The notes beneath the pieces were generated by a model. The model was not told the origin of the DNA and searched no databases. It saw only the letters and a program-made list of their open reading frames with translations. Shown one piece after another: positions 32,595 through 41,114 of a stretch of 64,000 bases of DNA. The first letter of the stretch is position 1. The number at the start of each line of letters is the position of its first letter. A program made the position numbers and the translations under genes. The stretch is from DAOMNN01 sp964404505 (GTDB lineage Bacteria > Pseudomonadota > Gammaproteobacteria > Burkholderiales > Rhodocyclaceae): contig CAYOKH010000001.1 in the NCBI GenBank assembly GCA_964404505.1, positions 62,001-126,000 on the forward strand, written 5' to 3'.

Positions 32595-33554
32595 ATGGAT
32601 GCGCTTTCCGATCTGTTGCGCGTCGTCAGACTCTCTGGCGGCATATTTCTCGACGCGGAGCTCTCGGCCCCGTGGTGCATCGCTGCCCAGGTCGGGCCCG
32701 AGGACTGCCGTATCGCCATGGTGGAGCCGGCGCACCTGATCGCATTTCACTTTGTCGTCGGGGGCCAGGCCTTGCTGCAGATCGCCGGCGAGCCCACGGT
32801 GCCGGTGCACGGTGGAATGATCGTGCTCCTGCCACACAACGATGCCCACACGCTGTGCAGCGAATCCGGCCTGCAGCCTCTGACTGCCGAAGAACTGGTG
32901 CGGGCCGATCCCGGTGGCGGCCTTGCGCGCATCGTGTTCGGCGGAGGCGGGGAGGTGACCCACATCGTGTGCGGCTTTATCGGGACCGACGTCCGCCATC
33001 ATCCGCTGATCGACGCCCTGCCGCGGACCTTGGTGCTCGACCTGAACGGCAAGCCGGCATGCGAATGGATCCAGAGCTCGTTCCGCTACGCGGCCGGCGA
33101 GCACGCCGCCATCCGCCCGGGATCGGCAATCATGCTCGCCCGGCTCTCCGAGTTGCTGTTCGTCGAGACGATTCGCTTCTATCTCGATACGCTGCCGGAG
33201 GATCGCAGAGGCTGGCTTGCGGGCCTTCGCGATCCGGTCATCGGCCGCGCCGTCGCACTGTTGCACAACGAGCTCGGGCGCGCATGGACCGCGGAACAAC
33301 TGGCGCAGGAGGTGTTCATGTCACGTTCGGCGTTCGCCGAACGATTTACCGCCTTGATGGGGATTCCGCCGATGAAGTACCTGGCTATCTGGCGCATGCA
33401 GGTGGCAGCGCAGCGCTTGCGTGAGAGCCACCGCTCGGTCGCGCAGATCGCGGCCGAAGTGGGATATGAATCGGAGGTAGCGTTCACCCGCGCGTTCAAG
33501 CGCGCCTTCGCGGTTCCTCCCGCGCACTGGCGCAAGCAGCTTTCTGCACGATGA
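32595..33554 (+). CDS. AraC-family transcriptional regulator with cupin sensor domain
   Basis: About 319 residues from the ATG at 32595. The N-terminal half (1-190) is a cupin of the Cupin_6 type ('AHLIAFHFVVGGQALLQIAG', 'GGMIVLLPHNDAHTLCS') and the C-terminal 100 residues hold the double helix-turn-helix ('WTAEQLAQEVFMSRSAFAER' and 'SVAQIAAEVGYESEVAFTRA', closing with 'FKRAFAVPPAHWRKQ'). No good ribosome site precedes 32595, so a start further upstream is possible. It is divergent from the TPR gene with 169 bases between them. Confidence 0.88.
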   Translation: MDALSDLLRVVRLSGGIFLDAELSAPWCIAAQVGPEDCRIAMVEPAHLIAFHFVVGGQALLQIAGEPTVPVHGGMIVLLPHNDAHTLCSESGLQPLTAEELVRADPGGGLARIVFGGGGEVTHIVCGFIGTDVRHHPLIDALPRTLVLDLNGKPACEWIQSSFRYAAGEHAAIRPGSAIMLARLSELLFVETIRFYLDTLPEDRRGWLAGLRDPVIGRAVALLHNELGRAWTAEQLAQEVFMSRSAFAERFTALMGIPPMKYLAIWRMQVAAQRLRESHRSVAQIAAEVGYESEVAFTRAFKRAFAVPPAHWRKQLSAR

Positions 33555-33610
33555 TGGAAGCGCAATGCACAGGGCGACCCGCTGTTGCGGCGTTCGCGCT
33601 GCGCGCCGCT

Positions 33611-34171
33611 TCAGCCCGGCTCGCGCAATCGTGCCAGCAGGCTCAGACCAGCCGGTTCGCGGCGCAGGATCAGCATCTCGCCCGAAGCGGGTGAGATCCC
33701 GGTCAGGGCGGTGATGTTCACCTGGTGCGTGACCAGCACCACCGGCCGGGTCAGGTCCGCGGAGGCGATCCATGCCCGCATCGCTTCGAGAAACTCGCCT
33801 TCCAGATGCTGCGCGCGAAAGAACGAGTTCAGCGCAGGCAACTCCTCGACCGCACCGACATCGAGGTGGCGGCCGGTCTCCAGGCAGCGGCACCATTGGC
33901 TGCTGTAAACGTGCACGTCGATGAGTCCCGCGGCACGCAGGCGTGCTCCGATCCGCGCCGCCTGTGCCCGTCCCTCGGGCGACAGATTGCGCTGCGTCGT
34001 GCAATCCCCGAGCCGGAAATTCGAAGGATCACCCGTTCCGGGCGCCACGGCGTGGCGTATGAGGACGATGCGATCGGGTCCGTCCAGCAGGGAACCCGGA
34101 TCGACGTCCTCGCACCACGCAGGCAACGCCGGAAGGAGCGCACAGAAGAAGATGAGGCAAAAACGCTGCAT
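33611..34171 (-). CDS. exported histidine phosphatase-superfamily protein
   Basis: 186 residues, of which about the first 20 are a signal peptide ('RFCLIFFCALLPALPAWC'). The catalytic histidine is H40 in 'IVLIRHAVAPGTGDP' (RHx motif), the paired arginine is in 'LSPEGRAQAARIGARLRAAG', and the second active-site histidine is in 'VVLVTHQVNITALTG'. It resembles small periplasmic phosphohistidine-type phosphatases; substrate unknown. The start at 34171 is set by the signal sequence; the upstream extension of the frame is unlikely to be translated. It lies 65 bases after the persulfide dioxygenase-like gene on the same strand. Confidence 0.85.
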   Translation of the reverse strand: MQRFCLIFFCALLPALPAWCEDVDPGSLLDGPDRIVLIRHAVAPGTGDPSNFRLGDCTTQRNLSPEGRAQAARIGARLRAAGLIDVHVYSSQWCRCLETGRHLDVGAVEELPALNSFFRAQHLEGEFLEAMRAWIASADLTRPVVLVTHQVNITALTGISPASGEMLILRREPAGLSLLARLREPG

Positions 34172-34236
34172 CCGTCTTGTTTCCCTCGATATCTCCGACT
34201 CGGGAGCGCGGTGTCCGCCGCAGCTCCGGCCCGCTC

Positions 34237-34989
34237 CTAACCCTGCCGACTCGAAGTCATTTGTCTGCAATAGCTCTGCAACTGGTCCGGCAGATCCTGC
34301 GGGCACATGCCGCACAGGCGGTTGCCGGGCAGCGCGTGATCGATGAACTTGGGATACGGCAGGTCGAGCGCGCCCATCAACCCGACGAAGTCCTCCACAC
34401 TGCGCTCGCCGCCGAGACGGGGATTGCGCTTCTTCTCCTGCGCGATCGTCGAAACATGCCGGTCGTTGTAGTCATGCGCCGGATACACCAGGCAGTCGTC
34501 AGGCAGCGAGAACAGCTTGTCGTGGACGCTGCGATAGAGCGTTGCCGCGTCGCCGTTCTGAAAGTCGGTACGGCCGCAACCGTCGATGAGCAGCGCATCG
34601 CCGGTGAACACGCGGTCGCCCAGCACATAGGCGAGGTGATCGTCGGTATGGCCCGGAGTGAACAGCGGCGCAAGGCTTATGCTGCCGACCTCGAACGGCT
34701 TCCCCTCCTCGATTCCCAGGTCCGCACAGGGCAGGCCGGCCGCCGCAGGGTAGGCGATCCTGCTGCCGGTCTCCCTCCTGAGCCGCGCAGCCGACGTGAT
34801 GTGGTCGGCATGCACGTGCGTTTCCACGGTCCAGGCCAGTTGCAGGCCCAGTGCGCCGACCGCGGCAAGGTCGCGTTCCCACATCGGGTAGACCGGGTCG
34901 ATCAGAATGGCAAGCCCGGTATCCTCACAGCCGAGAAGATACGTGTAGGTGCTCGACAAGGGTTCGAAAAGCTGGCGAAAGATGGTCAT
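34237..34989 (-). CDS. ETHE1-like persulfide dioxygenase, metallo-beta-lactamase fold
   Basis: 250 residues. The metal motif is 'THVHADHITSA' (H58, H60, D62, H63), followed by 'FTPGHTDDHLAYVLGDRVFTG', 'DGCGRTDFQNGD' and 'VYPAHDYNDRHVSTI'. The GRTDFQ-GD and HDY combination marks the ETHE1 branch, which oxidises glutathione persulfide to sulfite with mononuclear iron, rather than glyoxalase II. AGGAG precedes the ATG at 34989. The role would be sulfide or persulfide detoxification in the cytoplasm. No sulfurtransferase or sulfide-quinone reductase gene is adjacent. Confidence 0.9.
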   Translation of the reverse strand: MTIFRQLFEPLSSTYTYLLGCEDTGLAILIDPVYPMWERDLAAVGALGLQLAWTVETHVHADHITSAARLRRETGSRIAYPAAAGLPCADLGIEEGKPFEVGSISLAPLFTPGHTDDHLAYVLGDRVFTGDALLIDGCGRTDFQNGDAATLYRSVHDKLFSLPDDCLVYPAHDYNDRHVSTIAQEKKRNPRLGGERSVEDFVGLMGALDLPYPKFIDHALPGNRLCGMCPQDLPDQLQSYCRQMTSSRQG

Positions 34990-35184
34990 GTCCACTCCTG
35001 GATTTTTCGATTGCCGTGGTTCCGACAGAGGGCCGTCGGGCGGGTTCATACGGGATGATCGATCCGCCGGGCCGTGCGCGGAAGACACGCTCTCGGCATC
35101 ATTCTCCGGGACTGCGTCATCGAGGGGAAGCACCATGGCGCGCAACGTGGGCGGCTCCGTGCATACCCCGGATCAACGCTCCCT

Positions 35185-36063
35185 TCAGTGCCGTTTCGAC
35201 GCAGCACGCTGCTCGACCCGCAGCGGCCCGGCCTTGCCGGCGATTACCAGCGCGATCCCGCCCAGGATCGCCGCCGACGCCACCACCAGGCGCAGCGTGA
35301 CCGGTTCGCCGAGCAGTACGACGCCGCCGATGGCCGCTAGGACCGGAACGCTCAGTTGCACCGTCGCCGCACTCGTCGCCCTCAGCGCGGGCAGGGCGGA
35401 ATACCAGATGGCATAACCGATCGCGGAAGCAAGGGCACCCGACGCGACCGCATACGCGAAACCCGCGCCGTCCACCGACGCGTCCCCCACCATCCACAGG
35501 CTCAGCACGGCAGTGATCGGGACCGTGCGCAGGAAGTTGCCCGCCGTCACGCGGGTGGGATCGCCCATGCCCCTGCCGCGCAGGGAGTACGCGCCCCAGG
35601 ACACGCCGGCGGCCACCATCAGTGCCGCGCCATACAGCGGCGGCGCCGAAAGGCCTGGCAACAGCAGGCCGATGAGCCCCGCGGATGCGAGCACGAATCC
35701 CACGAGCTGCGCCCCGAGCAGCCGCTCGCCCTTCCACATACCGTGCCCGATCATCGTCACCTGCACCGCACCGAAGAGGAGCAATGCGCCGGTGGCCGCA
35801 GTCAGGGTCAGATACGCAAACGAGAAGGCGGCGGCGTACGCGAACAATGCAAAGGCCGAAGCCCAGTTCCCCGTGCCGATGCGCGCGCCGCCGCGCAGCC
35901 GGACGATCAGCCACAGCATCAACGCACCCGAAATCAATCGCACCGAGGTGAAGCTCGCCGCGTCTATGCCCGTATCCCGGAGCGCCATCCGGCACAAGAG
36001 CGAGTTCAATGCGAACGCGATCATCGCCAGCGACGTCAGGACGAGGGTACGTAACGCTGGCAT
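35185..36063 (-). CDS. EamA-family (DMT superfamily) exporter
   Basis: 292 residues with ten predicted membrane helices in two EamA repeats (about 10-130 and 145-270). Typical features are 'FTSVRLISGALMLWLIVRLR' in helix 2 and 'ALPALRATSAATVQLSVPVL' near the end of the second repeat. The start at 36063 has GGGAG eight bases upstream. Such carriers export amino acids, nucleosides or other metabolites; substrate unknown. The VOC-protein gene lies 32 bases upstream on the same strand. Confidence 0.9.
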   Translation of the reverse strand: MPALRTLVLTSLAMIAFALNSLLCRMALRDTGIDAASFTSVRLISGALMLWLIVRLRGGARIGTGNWASAFALFAYAAAFSFAYLTLTAATGALLLFGAVQVTMIGHGMWKGERLLGAQLVGFVLASAGLIGLLLPGLSAPPLYGAALMVAAGVSWGAYSLRGRGMGDPTRVTAGNFLRTVPITAVLSLWMVGDASVDGAGFAYAVASGALASAIGYAIWYSALPALRATSAATVQLSVPVLAAIGGVVLLGEPVTLRLVVASAAILGGIALVIAGKAGPLRVEQRAASKRH

Positions 36064-36095
36064 CGAAGCGGCTCCCTGGCGTCGGCAGCTGCGCC

Positions 36096-36512
36096 TCAGC
36101 CGACTTCATCCACCGGTCCGACGTGGAAAAGCGGATTGTGCGCGACTTCCCACAGGTAGCCGTCGGGGTCGGCGAAGTAGCCCGAGTATCCACCCCAGAA
36201 CACCTTTCGAGCCGGTTTCACGAGCCTGGCTCCTGCGGTGACGGCCTCCCCGATGAGCTTGTCCACCTCGGCTTCGGAAGCGACGTTGTGCGCAAGGCTG
36301 AAGCCGGGAAAGCCGCTGCCATCGGCCGGAACGCCGGCGTCCTCGGCGAGGGCATCACGTCCGTAGAGGCCGAGCCAGCTCCCGTTCAGCGTGAAGAAGG
36401 CGACCTCCGGCGGCGACTCCATCCGGGGCAGGCGCAAGCCCTTCTCGTAGAATTCGATCGATCGCGCCAAGTCGCGAACTCCAAGGGTGATCATGCTGAT
36501 TCTCGGCTTCAT
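36096..36512 (-). CDS. VOC-superfamily (glyoxalase-like) protein
   Basis: 138 residues with two beta-alpha-beta-beta-beta units. 'ISMITLGVRDLARSIEFYEK' opens the first, and 'GGYSGYFADPDGYLWEVAHN' closes the second with the family's DPDG-x-x-WE signature, the glutamate being a likely metal ligand. AGGAGG precedes the ATG at 36512. The superfamily includes glyoxalase I, dioxygenases and resistance proteins; no specific activity can be assigned. It is followed by the EamA gene and may form a unit with it. Confidence 0.87.
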   Translation of the reverse strand: MKPRISMITLGVRDLARSIEFYEKGLRLPRMESPPEVAFFTLNGSWLGLYGRDALAEDAGVPADGSGFPGFSLAHNVASEAEVDKLIGEAVTAGARLVKPARKVFWGGYSGYFADPDGYLWEVAHNPLFHVGPVDEVG

Positions 36513-36744
36513 TCCCGCTTGTCCTCCTGCCTTGGACCGCTTTCCGTTTCAGCCCGGCGTCGACTCCGGCCTGGGCCGACCTGTCATGCTGCATTCTAGA
36601 TCAGCGTTCCCTGCGGATGATTGGCATGGGCCCTGCCACGGGCCGCTCCGGGCCGATGGGACAGCAGCCCTGCCAGGGCCAGGGCGGCGCGAATGTTGCA
36701 AGCCTGCGCATGCCGGCTCCCGTCCGCGCTGAGACTTTCCGTCC

Positions 36745-37323
36745 TCACTCCGGCCGATCTGCGATCCAGGCACGCACGATGCCGACGAATCGCGCCATGC
36801 GTTCGTCGTCGGGCCGGGGTATCGGGGGCAGGTGAACAAAGCCACAGCGGCTGCCTGGGAGCCCAGCGGCCACCATGTGGGCCGTGGTGAAGAATACGTG
36901 ATTGCAGACGTAGCCGCCCGCATCGCGCGAAAAACGCACGCGCTCGCCGAGCTTGCGCGCGGTATCCGCCATGCGATCGAGCTGCAGCGAACTCGGGTAC
37001 CGGTCGGGTGCGCCCTCGATGATGCGCCGTCTCAGCCGGACTTCCCCGTCGTTGTCGGGAGCAGCGCAGTCATCCAGATTCGAAGCGACTTGCTCGATAC
37101 AGATCCTGGCCGCGCTCCCCGCCAGACCGAGCATGACTACCGTGCTAGGGCGGTGGGCACGCAGCAAATCGGCAACGTGTGCGCCCGCACGACGATACGA
37201 TGTCGGCAGCACGGCGGTGACGACTCCGCGCAGCCGCGCCCCGGCCAGTGACGTTACGACCACTGCGGAGGCGTTGACAGCCGATTGGCCGAACGGCTCA
37301 AAACCTGTCACCAGAATCGTCAT
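36745..37323 (-). CDS. pcp: pyroglutamyl-peptidase I family protein
   Basis: Cysteine peptidase of 192 residues that removes N-terminal pyroglutamate. The triad is intact: E77 in 'ICIEQVASNLDD', C140 in 'GGYVCNHVFF' and H164 in 'CGFVHLPPIP'. The N-terminal 'ILVTGFEPFGQSAVNAS' is the standard start. ATG at 37323 lies one base after the stop of the upstream EamA gene (TAG-C-ATG), so translation is coupled and no separate ribosome site is seen. The protein is slightly shorter than the typical 210-215 residues. The 232 bases downstream to the VOC gene hold no supported gene. Confidence 0.88.
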   Translation of the reverse strand: MTILVTGFEPFGQSAVNASAVVVTSLAGARLRGVVTAVLPTSYRRAGAHVADLLRAHRPSTVVMLGLAGSAARICIEQVASNLDDCAAPDNDGEVRLRRRIIEGAPDRYPSSLQLDRMADTARKLGERVRFSRDAGGYVCNHVFFTTAHMVAAGLPGSRCGFVHLPPIPRPDDERMARFVGIVRAWIADRPE

Positions 37324-37324
37324 G

Positions 37325-38167
37325 CTAGAACACCTTAATCGTGATCGCACCCGCACTGACCGCAATTATCGACACGTACCTCAGTGGCGTGATCGGCTCC
37401 TTCAGGAAGGTCGCGGCAATAACGGCGGCAAAAACCACCGATGTCTCCCTCAACGCTGCCACCAGTGCAATCGGCGCATGCGTCATCGCCCACAGTACCA
37501 GTCCGTATGATCCGAGGGTACAGCCGCCACCGAGCAGGCCCAGGCGCCAGCCCACCCGTATGCGCCGAAGTGTGGCGTGCCCGTCGCGTGCGGCCGACAC
37601 GGCCAGCAACAGCAGGGCGGTCAGCAGGAACATCCAGCCGGTGTAGCTGAACGCATGCCCGGACAGACGTGCCCCCTGGCCGTCCACCAGCGTGTAGATG
37701 GCGATGACTCCGCCGTTCGCCAGCGCGAACATCGCCGGCACGGCGCGAAAAATCCCATAGCGCCACGAGTCGCCGGCCAGCACGAGTACGCCGCAGGAGA
37801 TGAGCACGACGCCCGTCCATCCCCCCGGAGAAGGAGATTCGTTGAGCAGGAGTGCGACGGCGACCGCCGATATCGCGGGAGCCGAGCCTCTCATCAGCGG
37901 ATACGTGAAACTCAGCTCACCGCCGCGGTACGCATACGCGACGAGGGTGAAATAGGCAACGTGAATCAGTACGGATGCCGCCAGATACGGCCAGCTTTCG
38001 ATCGCAGGTAACGGCACCGCCGGCAGCAGGAATACCGTCCACACGGCCGCACCGACGACGATGACGACGATATCCTGAAGCGTCTCGGCGGACGCCCGGA
38101 CAAGGGCATTCCACGCAGCATGAAGTGCGGCGGCGAAGAGCACGACTGCCATGACGTCGAGTGACAA
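37325..38167 (-). CDS. EamA-family (DMT superfamily) transporter
   Basis: 280 residues, ten hydrophobic segments: 'VMAVVLFAAALHAAWNALVR' in helix 1, 'GGELSFTYPLMRGSAPAISA' in the first repeat and 'ALVAALRETSVVFAAVIAAT' with 'FLKEPITPLRYVSII' in the second. The TTG at 38167 has GAGGTG six to seven bases upstream and is preferred over the ATG at 38152. Coupled to pcp, which might suggest export or handling of peptides or pyroglutamate, but this is only a guess from adjacency. The substrate is not determinable. Confidence 0.88.
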   Translation of the reverse strand: MSLDVMAVVLFAAALHAAWNALVRASAETLQDIVVIVVGAAVWTVFLLPAVPLPAIESWPYLAASVLIHVAYFTLVAYAYRGGELSFTYPLMRGSAPAISAVAVALLLNESPSPGGWTGVVLISCGVLVLAGDSWRYGIFRAVPAMFALANGGVIAIYTLVDGQGARLSGHAFSYTGWMFLLTALLLLAVSAARDGHATLRRIRVGWRLGLLGGGCTLGSYGLVLWAMTHAPIALVAALRETSVVFAAVIAATFLKEPITPLRYVSIIAVSAGAITIKVF

Positions 38168-38264
38168 GAGTCACCTCACGAGCGCAGGAAGCTCAGGCCA
38201 TGGCCACGTCAATGACGCCCGGAGCAAGATCGGACAATCGAGCGTCATCGCGTAACGTGCGCGA

Positions 38265-39369
38265 TCACACGCCCTGTTTCAGGCTCGCGGCGATGAAATC
38301 GTCCAGGTCGCCGTCAAGCACGGCCTGGGTGTTGCCGACCTCATGGTTGGTGCGAAGATCCTTGATGCGCGACTGATCGAGGACGTAGGAGCGGATCTGG
38401 TGACCCCAGCCGATATCGCTCTTGGAGTCCTCCAGGGCCTGCTGCTCAGTCTGGCGCTTGCGCAGTTCCATTTCGTACATGCGCGCCTTGAGCATCGACA
38501 TGGCCTCTGCCCTGTTCTTGTGCTGCGAGCGGTCGTTCTGGCACTGCACGACGATGCCGGTGGGCTCGTGGGTGATGCGCACCGCGGAGTCGGTCTTGTT
38601 GATGTGCTGACCGCCCGCACCGGAGGCGCGGTAGGTGTCGATGCGCAGGTCGGCCGGGTTGATTTCGATCTCGATCGAATCGTCGACCTCGGGGTACACG
38701 AACACCGAGCAGAAACTGGTGTGGCGCCGCGCGTTGGAGTCGAACGGGCTCTTGCGCACGAGGCGATGGATGCCCGTCTCGGTGCGCAGGAAGCCATAGG
38801 CGTAGTCGCCGACCACCTTGATCGTCGCGCCCTTGATGCCGGCAACCTCGCCTTCCGATTCTTCCATGATATCGACGTCGAAACCCTTGCGCTCGCAGTA
38901 GCGCAGGTACATCCGTTCGAGCATTCCCGCCCAGTCCTGGGCCTCGGTGCCGCCTGCGCCGGCCTGAATCTCGATGAAGCAGGGGTTGGGATCCATCGGA
39001 TTGGCGAACATCCGGCGGAATTCGAGCTGATGGACCTTTGCCTCGAGACCGCGCAGGTCGTTCTCCACTGCCGTCACCGTATCCTCGTCGGCCTCAGCCT
39101 CGGCAAGCTCGAAAAGGTCCCTGAGGTCGTTCGATTGGCGTTCGATTTCATCGAGGGTATGGACCACACCCTCGAGCTGGCGCTTCTCCCTGCCCATCTC
39201 CTGTGCGCGCTCGGCGTCGCTCCATAGCGCCGGATCCTCGAGCGCGAGGTTCACCTCACGGAGTTTGCTGGCCTTCTCGTCGTAGTCAAAGATACCTCCG
39301 GAGTTCGCGACCGCGAGTGCGCAGGTCGTCCAGTTTCTCGGAGAGGATATTGAGGCGTTCGGCTTCCAT
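38265..39369 (-). CDS. prfB: peptide chain release factor 2, with programmed +1 frameshift
   Basis: Release factor for UGA and UAA stop codons, 367 residues after frameshifting. The zero-frame part runs 39369-39289 (27 codons, 'MEAERLNILSEKL' onward to '...RRYL') and meets an in-frame TGA at 39288-39286; reading resumes one base later at 39287 and continues to 38265. The second part has the stop-codon recognition motif in 'RKSPFDSNARRHTSF' and the catalytic 'GAGGQHINKTDSAVRITH' (GGQ). The frame also extends upstream in the second frame, but that is not the real N-terminus. The product level would be autoregulated through UGA read-out, as in E. coli. Transcribed with recJ and rpfE on the same strand. 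Confidence 0.96.
39285..39300 (-). promoter_or_regulatory. prfB programmed frameshift signal
   Basis: On the minus strand the site reads GGAGG-TAT-CTT-TGA-C: an internal Shine-Dalgarno-like GGAGG three bases before the slippery CTT, then the UGA stop and a C, the least efficient UGA context. This is the canonical arrangement for +1 shifting on prfB. Confidence 0.93.
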
Positions 39370-39422
39370 GATCGTTGCGTCCTGACTCGTTGAATCATGC
39401 AGTATATCGCCTGCGGCACCGA

Positions 39423-41114
39423 TCAGCCGGCTTCGAAATGCTCGACCATGAGTTGCAGGCTGGTGATGCCGTTGAACTCGTTCGGGGCAAGGCGGTAGGC
39501 GGCGCGGATGTCGCCGGGCGCGGCGTCAGCGCAATTGAATCGGATCGCGTCGAAGCGGGCGCCGTTCTTCGAAAGTTGCAGCTTGAGATGGCGATCCTTG
39601 AGCAGACGCTGCTTCTCGACCCGGAATCGGTCGTCGAAGACCGGCGCGGGAAAGCCCTGGCCCCAGATGTCCTGCTCGATCAGGCGCGCCGACTGCAAGG
39701 TCATCCAGCCCGTTTCGAGAGCGCCGTCGGTTTCGATGTTGCGGGTCAGGTCCGCTGGCCTGACCAGCGACTGCACGACGTCTTCAAGCGCCTTGCAGAA
39801 GCGCTGATAGTCCCGTTCCAGAATCGTCAGCCCCGCAGCCATCGAATGGCCCCCGAAGCGCAGGATCAGGTCGGGATGCTGCTTGCTCACCAGATCCAGG
39901 GCGTCACGCAGATGCAAACCGGAGATGGACCGCCCCGAACCCTTGAGCTCGCCCGCGCTGCCGCGTGCGAAAGCGAATACCGGGCGGTGCAGCCGCTCCT
40001 TGATGCGCCCGGCGACGATGCCGATTACGCCCTGGTGCCAGTCCGCTTCGAACAGGCTCACCGAGGCGGAGTTGCCGGGGTCGAATCCGGCCAGCCGCTC
40101 GAGCGCACCCTCCTGCATGTCCTGCTCGACGCTGCGTCGCTCACGGTTGAGCTTGTCCAGGTCCTGTGCAATGTTGAGTGCACGCCCGGCGTCGTCGGTG
40201 ATCAGGCATTCGATGCCCAGGCTCATGTCCGACATCCGTCCGGCGGCGTTGAGGCGTGGGCCAAGTGCGAATCCAAGGTCAAAGGTGCTGGCGCGTTCCG
40301 CTTCACGTCCCGCGACACCGAAAAGCGCGCGCAGACCGGCTTGCATGCGCCCGCTACGCATGCGTGCGAGCCCCTGCGAGACAAGAACGCGGTTGTTGTG
40401 ATCGAGCTCGACGACGTCGGCCACGGTACCCAATGCGACGAGGTCGAGCAAGTCGCCCAGGTTCGGCTCCTTGCGTCCGGCGAAGGCACCGCGCTCGCGA
40501 AGTTCGGCGCGCAGTGCGAGCATGGCGTAGAAGATGACACCGACACCTGCGAGCGATTTGCTCGGAAAATCGCAGCCTGGCTGGTTCGGGTTCACGATCA
40601 CGTCCGCGTCGGGCAGGGCGTCGCCGGGAAGGTGGTGATCAGTGATCACGGTGGCCATGCCGTAGCTGCGAGCGGTGGCGACACCCTCGACGCTGGCGAT
40701 GCCGTTGTCCACGGTAATCAGTACGTCGGGCTGCAGGCGCGCCGCGAGTCTTGCGATCTCGGGGGTCAGCCCGTACCCGTATTCGAAACGATTCGGAACA
40801 AGGTAGCCGACGTCGGCCCCCATCGCGCGCAACGCCCGAATTCCGACGGCGCAGGCGGTTGCGCCGTCGCAATCGTAGTCGGCAACGATGAGCATGCGCG
40901 CGCCGGCCTCGATGGCATCGGCAAGCAGTCGCGCGGCTTCTGCCGTGCCACGCAGCGCATCGGGCGGCAGCAGGGACTTCAGGTCGTACGCCAGTTGCTC
41001 GCGGCGCGAAACGCCCCTGGCAGCATAGATGCGCGCGAGCAAGGGATGAACGCCGGAGTCGATCAGGGCCTGGACCGCGCGGGTGGGCGTGGAGCGGGGA
41101 AGGATGCGCGTCAT
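39423..41114 (-). CDS. recJ: single-stranded-DNA-specific exonuclease RecJ
   Basis: 5'-3' single-strand exonuclease of the DHH superfamily used in recombination and mismatch repair. 563 residues. Motifs in order: 'MLIVADYDCDGATACAVGI' (motif I, DYDCDG), 'DVLITVDNGIASVEG', 'VITDHHLPGDALPDADVIVN' (DHH), 'GTVADVVELDHNNR', 'LGPRLNAAGRMSDMSLGIEC', and in the DHHA1 part 'GSGRSISGLHLRDAL' and 'RFGGHSMAAGL'. A C-terminal OB-like domain follows. The ATG overlaps the rpfE-type stop by four bases, and the stop lies 53 bases before prfB. Confidence 0.97.
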   Translation of the reverse strand: MTRILPRSTPTRAVQALIDSGVHPLLARIYAARGVSRREQLAYDLKSLLPPDALRGTAEAARLLADAIEAGARMLIVADYDCDGATACAVGIRALRAMGADVGYLVPNRFEYGYGLTPEIARLAARLQPDVLITVDNGIASVEGVATARSYGMATVITDHHLPGDALPDADVIVNPNQPGCDFPSKSLAGVGVIFYAMLALRAELRERGAFAGRKEPNLGDLLDLVALGTVADVVELDHNNRVLVSQGLARMRSGRMQAGLRALFGVAGREAERASTFDLGFALGPRLNAAGRMSDMSLGIECLITDDAGRALNIAQDLDKLNRERRSVEQDMQEGALERLAGFDPGNSASVSLFEADWHQGVIGIVAGRIKERLHRPVFAFARGSAGELKGSGRSISGLHLRDALDLVSKQHPDLILRFGGHSMAAGLTILERDYQRFCKALEDVVQSLVRPADLTRNIETDGALETGWMTLQSARLIEQDIWGQGFPAPVFDDRFRVEKQRLLKDRHLKLQLSKNGARFDAIRFNCADAAPGDIRAAYRLAPNEFNGITSLQLMVEHFEAG

